The translations under genes and the position numbers were made by a program. Shown one piece after another: positions 4,695-8,640 of a stretch of DNA of 8,640 bases. The stretch's first letter is position 1. Every line of letters begins with the position of its first letter. The notes beneath the pieces are model-generated. The model ran no database searches. It had not been told where the DNA came from and saw nothing but the letters and a program-made list of their open reading frames with translations. Location: positions 1 to 8,640 of the forward strand of contig JAEEPD010000221.1 of NCBI GenBank assembly GCA_016284575.1. Direction: 5' to 3'. This stretch comes from Bacillota bacterium (lineage in GTDB: Bacteria > Bacillota > Clostridia > Peptostreptococcales > Anaerovoracaceae).

Positions 4695-7199
4695 TCAGCG
4701 TTCTCTAGCCTCATCCACCAGCTGCTCAAGAGTAGGATAGATGGTACCGACTATGGCGCCGCCCTCCTCCATTTCCGCCACCACCTTGCTGCCGTCCTCG
4801 GTGAAGCCCAGGTGGCTGAAATGCTCCTTGCCCTCCTCCAGTTCAAATGTGTACAGAAGGTTTCCGTTTTCTGTGGAATAGACATAAGCGTAGTTTCTGG
4901 CAAAACCGCAGAAGATGATGATTTTTGAGCCGTCCTTTGAGAATTCGCAGCCGAAGCAGTATTCCTTTCCCGGCAGCACCCTGAGGATCTGACCCGTCTT
5001 CAGGTCGAAAAGCACGCATCTTGGATCGTAGCCTCCGGTGCTTGCCATTATATCGCCGCTGAAGATTACGTCTGTGACGGACTCCCAGCAGTGTTCTGCC
5101 AGGGTGTAGAGCTTTACGCCCTGATCCTTGTTTTCAATGTCAAAAACCTCCATGTAGCCGTCCTCGTGGGTCTGGACAGCGTACTTAAGGTCGGGACTTG
5201 TGAACATCTGTGCCCGGCGGTTTACGTTGTTCGGAAAGCTTTTGTAGAATTCGCCCACATTATGTTCTATGGGAATGTAGATCATCCTGCCGGGCTCCGT
5301 GTAGCGAGGCACTTCGTACAGAGATTCACTGAAGCTGCTGACTCTGCTGACCGTGGCAAGCTCCGGAGTAGCCAGAAGCCTTGGATCCTCGTCATAGGCA
5401 TTCACCATTATCTTTTTGGAATCATTGGAGAACAGAGTTCCCGGCTGATCGCTGAGCATGTCTCCGGTAAGGATATCAAAAATGCCACTTATGCCGCCGC
5501 TGGCTGCCACATATTTGCCGTTTCCTGAGATGTAGGCCTCGGTAACATATATGGAATCGTCAGTTTTCTCCCACAAAAGCTTCCCTGAAGCCACATCCAC
5601 AGCGCCCAGAAAGTCAGAACTCATCACCAACAGTATGCTGCCGTCGTAATTGATAACCACCTCGGGGCTGGTTCCGGTCTTTTCGTTCATATCGCCCTTG
5701 AGAATCATCCTTCCGTCTGCGGCGTTCCAGACGCAGTACTGGGAGCCTGAATGACCTGCAATGAACCTGCCGTCCCCGGAATACCTGATGCACTGATAGC
5801 CCCTGTTTTCATCGTGCTCGAGGGGTATCACGGTCTTTTCATCCAGACTGCAGATCCTCATGCCGGCATTGGCATACTGAGTGCCGATTGCCACATATTT
5901 TTCGTCAGGAGACACATCCAGGATATCGAAGCTACGGTTGTATTCCACCATATCCTCCGGTACCAGGACCTCTTCGTATTTGTCATTTTCATAGTCCCAT
6001 AGCACCAGAGCCTTCTCCTTCGGTATCAGGAGCCTGCCCTCCAGAGCATAGGCCTTGTTTGAAATATTCCAGGTATACTGGCCCGAGCCGTCGAACTGGC
6101 GGAAGAATTCCCCTGTTTCGGTCTTATACATAGTGACGAAGCCAAACCAGCTGTCCACCATGTAAAAGTATTTGTCATCCTTGGTAAAGCCTACGCTGTC
6201 CAGCTGGCCCACATCGCTGCGGGAAACCGTATATAACAGCTTACCGGTGGTGGCGTCAATAAGTGCTGCAGAGTTGATATTCGTTATGCCAAGGATGTAT
6301 TTATCGTTGTGTGAAAAACGAAGAGAACTGAAATGACGGTTCTGATTGTCTATGGTAAGTATGCTCTCGAATTCACTGTTGTACAGGGCATATTCAAGAG
6401 CAGCCTGGAACTGGCTGTCATTCTTGGTGCCCACGCTGCCGCGGACCTCTTCAGCCTCCAGAAGCTGCTGAACAGCGGCCAGCTTATTTCCGCCGGAGCT
6501 TGCGATATTTGCCTGCTCCACAAGCAGCTGCATCTGATTATCCAGAGCTATGTTTCTCTGAGCTGTAACCTGACGGTTTTTGATAATGGTATATATCAGG
6601 ATGCCGGAAAGAAGAGCAAACACAGCAGCCGCGGAGCCTGCCAGCATGCGGTTTCTGCGCCTTCTTGCCCTCTGTCTCAGCTGATCATAGTTGACGCCAA
6701 GCATGGGCGCCAGTATGCGAAGTTTTTCGTTCTGAAGCTTTTTGAGGCTCTCAGAGAGATCAGCTCCTCTGACATCAGCAGCCAGAGGCTCTATCTCAAC
6801 GATCCTGCCGTCCACCTCTTCAAAGCGCACCTGAGGCGGGAAGGACTGGTCCGGCTCGCCTTCCACAAGTATGGGCAGTATGTGGTCCCTTCTGCCCAAT
6901 TCAATAAAATAGTCCAGCTCTGCGTTGCACCACTTGGACTCCAGATATCTGGGTGAACAGACCACTATAAGCCACTCAGAATTATCCAGAGCCTTTCGAA
7001 TATCTGCCCCAAGATCCTTGGAAAGAGGCAGCTCCTCCTGATCCCTGAACACCCTGCCCATCTTCTGTATGCCAAGGCTGGCTCTGATATCCCGTGGGAC
7101 AGAGTAGGTCTCTATAAGAGTATGCAGTTTTGAAGCGATCTCCTGATCAGGACTTGTGTGCCTGTAGGAGATGAAGGCTTTGTAGCTGTAGGTTTCCAT
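4695..7199 (-). CDS. TIR domain – transmembrane helix – beta-propeller (WD40-like) protein
   Basis: The 834-residue product begins METYSYKAFISYRHTSPD. Residues about 5-115 are a TIR domain: the first strand and BB-loop region (KAFISYRH, 7-14), FRDQEELPLSKDLGADIRKA (51-70), SEWLIVVCSPRYLESKWCNAE (74-94) and ILPILVEG (107-114). The WxxxE spacing (Trp90, Glu94) matches the catalytic glutamate of NAD-cleaving TIR domains such as SARM1, so NADase activity is possible. An LGVNYDQLRQRARRRRNR segment leads into one transmembrane helix (about 186-206). A helical stretch (about 210-275, VEQANIASSGGNKLAAVQQLLEA) precedes 11-12 blade-like repeats with the pattern hydrophobic-S-x-D/N-x-K/R-Y/F (at about 294, 337, 429, 473, 516, 557, 589, 668, 711, 752 and 798). 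The arginine cluster before the helix predicts TIR inside and propeller outside. The start is chosen by AAGGA 5 bases upstream; an ATG 14 codons earlier lies in a hairpin. Ligand and effect are unknown. Confidence 0.88.
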   Translation of the reverse strand: METYSYKAFISYRHTSPDQEIASKLHTLIETYSVPRDIRASLGIQKMGRVFRDQEELPLSKDLGADIRKALDNSEWLIVVCSPRYLESKWCNAELDYFIELGRRDHILPILVEGEPDQSFPPQVRFEEVDGRIVEIEPLAADVRGADLSESLKKLQNEKLRILAPMLGVNYDQLRQRARRRRNRMLAGSAAAVFALLSGILIYTIIKNRQVTAQRNIALDNQMQLLVEQANIASSGGNKLAAVQQLLEAEEVRGSVGTKNDSQFQAALEYALYNSEFESILTIDNQNRHFSSLRFSHNDKYILGITNINSAALIDATTGKLLYTVSRSDVGQLDSVGFTKDDKYFYMVDSWFGFVTMYKTETGEFFRQFDGSGQYTWNISNKAYALEGRLLIPKEKALVLWDYENDKYEEVLVPEDMVEYNRSFDILDVSPDEKYVAIGTQYANAGMRICSLDEKTVIPLEHDENRGYQCIRYSGDGRFIAGHSGSQYCVWNAADGRMILKGDMNEKTGTSPEVVINYDGSILLVMSSDFLGAVDVASGKLLWEKTDDSIYVTEAYISGNGKYVAASGGISGIFDILTGDMLSDQPGTLFSNDSKKIMVNAYDEDPRLLATPELATVSRVSSFSESLYEVPRYTEPGRMIYIPIEHNVGEFYKSFPNNVNRRAQMFTSPDLKYAVQTHEDGYMEVFDIENKDQGVKLYTLAEHCWESVTDVIFSGDIMASTGGYDPRCVLFDLKTGQILRVLPGKEYCFGCEFSKDGSKIIIFCGFARNYAYVYSTENGNLLYTFELEEGKEHFSHLGFTEDGSKVVAEMEEGGAIVGTIYPTLEQLVDEARER

Positions 7200-7204
7200 G
7201 GCAG

Positions 7205-7209
7205 TCCTT
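7205..7209 (-). promoter_or_regulatory. Ribosome binding site that fixes the TIR gene start
   Basis: AAGGA on the minus strand lies 5 bases from the ATG at 7199-7197. The alternative in-frame ATG at 7241 has no such site and sits inside the hairpin at 7232-7258. Starting at 7199 also places the first TIR strand at residues 5-12, as in related proteins. Confidence 0.7.
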
Positions 7210-7231
7210 TTTGCACTGATTATTATGCAAA

Positions 7232-7258
7232 AGAGACCCATAACGGATATGGATCTCT
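7232..7258 (-). terminator. Probable terminator hairpin after pepP
   Basis: AGAGACCCATA (7232-7242) pairs with TATGGATCTCT (7248-7258): ten base pairs with one C/A mismatch and a five-base loop. On the minus strand it is followed by TTTG, a short T run, so termination is probably incomplete. It begins 15 bases after the pepP stop codon and lies 33 bases before the TIR start codon. I found no convincing -35/-10 pair between it and the TIR gene; CATAAT at 7227-7222 could be a -10 box but has no good -35 partner. Confidence 0.5.
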
Positions 7259-7272
7259 ATTTGTTGACATAA

Positions 7273-8340
7273 TTAAATTATGATTAACTCCTTTGGGCTG
7301 TGGGTCAGATTCACGATGCCGTCCTTCTTTACGATGGCTATGTCTTCGATCCTGACGCCGAACTTGCCTGGCAGATAGATACCGGGCTCAATGGAGAGAA
7401 CCATGTTCTCCTCGATTATATCCTCGCAGCGCTGGCTGTAGTTGGGGCTCTCATGAATGAAGAGGCCCAGGGAATGGCCGAGGCTGTGACCGAAGCGGTC
7501 GCCGTAGCCTGCCTCTGCTATTATATCTCTTGCAATGGAATCCCCTTCCTTACCTGTTATTCCGGCCTTTATCCTTTCGCAGGCGGTGGTCTGGGCTTTG
7601 TAGACTATGTCGTAGACCTTCTTCATTTCATCTGTCGCATTACCGATGGCAACAGTCCTTGTCATATCAGAGCAGTAGAGATTGTAAAGGCAGCCATAGT
7701 CCATGGTCACGAAATCGCCGTTCTCCAGCTTCTTGTCTGTGGGAACGCCATGAGGGCTGGAGCTGTTCTTTCCGGATACTGCAATAGTGGTGAAACTGAG
7801 CCCGTCAGCGCCGTTTTGTCTCATGGCGTATTCTATCTCAGCTGCAACTTCCTTCTCGGTGACACCGGGCTTAAGATACTTCAGGATGTGAGTAAATGCT
7901 GCATCTCCGATCGCTTCTGCCCTTGCAATGTTCTCCAGCTCCTCAGGATCCTTGATCTGGCGCAACTTTTCAGTAAGTCCTATAACTGGCTTAAGCTCTG
8001 CAGTAAGCTCTTCCTTAAACCTGAAATACATGTCGAGAGAAAGACCATTGCGCTCTATGCCAAGGATCTTTTCCTTTCTGCTCTTCAGGAAATCCAGCAG
8101 GCTGCGGCCGAGCGCAGTCTCATAAAACTGCAGCCAGCTAAGGCTCTGCGCCATCTCCTCATAGCGGAAATCGGTAATGATCCATGCTTCATCCTGTGTG
8201 ATGTACAGGCTGCAGTCATTGCCGTGCTTTCCGGTATAATAGGACACGTTATTCACCTGACAGATATAAAAGGCCTCAAGACCGTTCTCTGTCATGAGAG
8301 TTCTCAGTTTGTTGATGCGTTCTGTATATTTATTAGTCAT
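7273..8340 (-). CDS. pepP: M24-family Xaa-Pro aminopeptidase (aminopeptidase P-like)
   Basis: This cytoplasmic metallopeptidase removes the N-terminal residue from peptides whose second residue is proline. The 355-residue product has an N-terminal creatinase/prolidase domain (about 1-125) and a C-terminal pita-bread catalytic domain (about 130-355). All five metal ligands are present with the expected spacing: Asp214 (TMDYG), Asp225 (CSDMTRT), His289 (GHSLGHSLG), Glu318 (LSIEPGIY) and Glu332 (GVRIEDI). The SSPHG motif at 194-198 is also typical. It starts 2 bases after the YlbF-family stop codon, with AAGGAAG just upstream inside that gene, so the two are cotranscribed. It is the counterpart of B. 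subtilis YqhT, which directly precedes efp; here the TIR gene lies between. A dipeptidase (prolidase, PepQ) specificity cannot be excluded from sequence alone. Confidence 0.93.
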   Translation of the reverse strand: MTNKYTERINKLRTLMTENGLEAFYICQVNNVSYYTGKHGNDCSLYITQDEAWIITDFRYEEMAQSLSWLQFYETALGRSLLDFLKSRKEKILGIERNGLSLDMYFRFKEELTAELKPVIGLTEKLRQIKDPEELENIARAEAIGDAAFTHILKYLKPGVTEKEVAAEIEYAMRQNGADGLSFTTIAVSGKNSSSPHGVPTDKKLENGDFVTMDYGCLYNLYCSDMTRTVAIGNATDEMKKVYDIVYKAQTTACERIKAGITGKEGDSIARDIIAEAGYGDRFGHSLGHSLGLFIHESPNYSQRCEDIIEENMVLSIEPGIYLPGKFGVRIEDIAIVKKDGIVNLTHSPKELIII

Positions 8341-8342
8341 GA

Positions 8343-8640
8343 TTATTCTTCCTTAAAGACATCTGCAATAATGCCTACAAGCTCCTGCACTATGGTTGAC
8401 AGCGTCATCTGGCACTGAAGGTAATTGGCTGCTGTGGGGTCTGCCATAACGATGCCGGAAAGCTGCTGGAGCTGCTGCTGAAGATCCTCCGGGACCTCCT
8501 GGCCGCTCATCATCAGCATCTGGAAGTTTGAGCTCTTCTCCTGGAAATCCGAAAGCATCTTCTTGAGCTCCGGATTGGCGTTCAGCTGAGCCCTTGCAGC
8601 CTCAAGATTCTTATACTGATCTGACTCCTTCAGCGATCTT
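8343..8640 (-). CDS. YlbF/YmcA family regulator (partial, N-terminus beyond the right edge)
   Basis: The frame ending in TAA at 8345-8343 stays open to the right edge, giving 98 residues. An internal ATG at 8558 would give a 71-residue product, but the codons upstream of it encode clearly homologous sequence, so it is not the start. The visible part reads SLKESDQYKNLEAARAQLNA and then NPELKKMLSDFQEK, the helical signature of the YlbF/YmcA family, and ends in helices with TIVQELVGIIADVFKEE. In B. subtilis, YlbF and YmcA work with YaaT in a complex that controls RNase Y and processing of operon mRNAs; family members elsewhere are poorly understood. About 20 N-terminal residues are probably missing. 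It lies 2 bases before pepP and is cotranscribed with it. Confidence 0.8.
   Translation of the reverse strand, partial: RSLKESDQYKNLEAARAQLNANPELKKMLSDFQEKSSNFQMLMMSGQEVPEDLQQQLQQLSGIVMADPTAANYLQCQMTLSTIVQELVGIIADVFKEE

Noticed and set aside
6333..6956. Plus-strand open frame of 207 codons opposite the TIR domain region
   Set aside because: It is antisense to the well-supported TIR and membrane-helix coding sequence, with no family resemblance.
7200..7241. N-terminal extension of the TIR protein from an ATG at 7241
   Set aside because: The ATG is inside a terminator hairpin with no ribosome site; the ATG at 7199 has AAGGA 5 bases upstream and starts right before the TIR fold.
7300..8418. 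Long plus-strand open frame of 372 codons opposite pepP
   Set aside because: It is antisense to a gene with all catalytic residues, its product is low in charged residues and resembles no family I know, and it has no supporting ribosome site that I could see.
8343..8558. A complete 71-residue gene starting at the ATG at 8558
   Set aside because: The frame is open upstream to the window edge and encodes YlbF-family sequence there, so the gene is longer and partial.

Overview
All genes in this window read on the minus strand, so the transcription order is from high to low coordinates. The gene content and order are those of a low-G+C Gram-positive (Bacillota) chromosome, most likely class Clostridia. 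The evidence is the block pepP – efp – asp23 family – nusB – TsaD-like M22 protein – xseA, strong Shine-Dalgarno (SD) sites and sigma-A-type promoters. Base composition looks close to half G+C by eye, so this is not a very A+T-rich Clostridium. I cannot name the species.

In order of transcription: (1) 8640-7273 holds the 3' part of a YlbF-family gene followed 2 bases later by an M24 Xaa-Pro aminopeptidase (pepP-like); a hairpin follows it. (2) 7199-4695 is a large gene for a predicted membrane protein with an N-terminal TIR domain, one transmembrane helix, and a long C-terminal region of beta-propeller (WD40-like) repeats. This is the one accessory-looking gene and the most interesting object here. 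(3) 4665-2818 is a unit with its own strong promoter. It carries elongation factor P (efp), the endolytic murein transglycosylase mltG (overlapping efp by 8 bases) and a 32-residue predicted membrane peptide. It ends at a hairpin. (4) 2765-1 starts from a promoter embedded in that hairpin and carries an Asp23/Gls24-family gene, nusB, a TsaD paralogue (M22 family) and xseA, which runs off the left edge.

Most genes are housekeeping: proline-peptide turnover, rescue of polyproline stalling, cell-wall glycan processing, rRNA antitermination and DNA repair. The TIR protein has the architecture of a sensor-effector and sits between pepP and efp, which are neighbours in many Bacillota. The sporulation operon spoIIIAA-AH, which lies between efp and the asp23/nusB genes in Bacillus and many clostridia, is absent here; mltG and the small peptide gene occupy that place. 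Every stretch longer than about 110 bases is covered by a gene. I saw no tRNA, rRNA, CRISPR, insertion sequence or attachment site.
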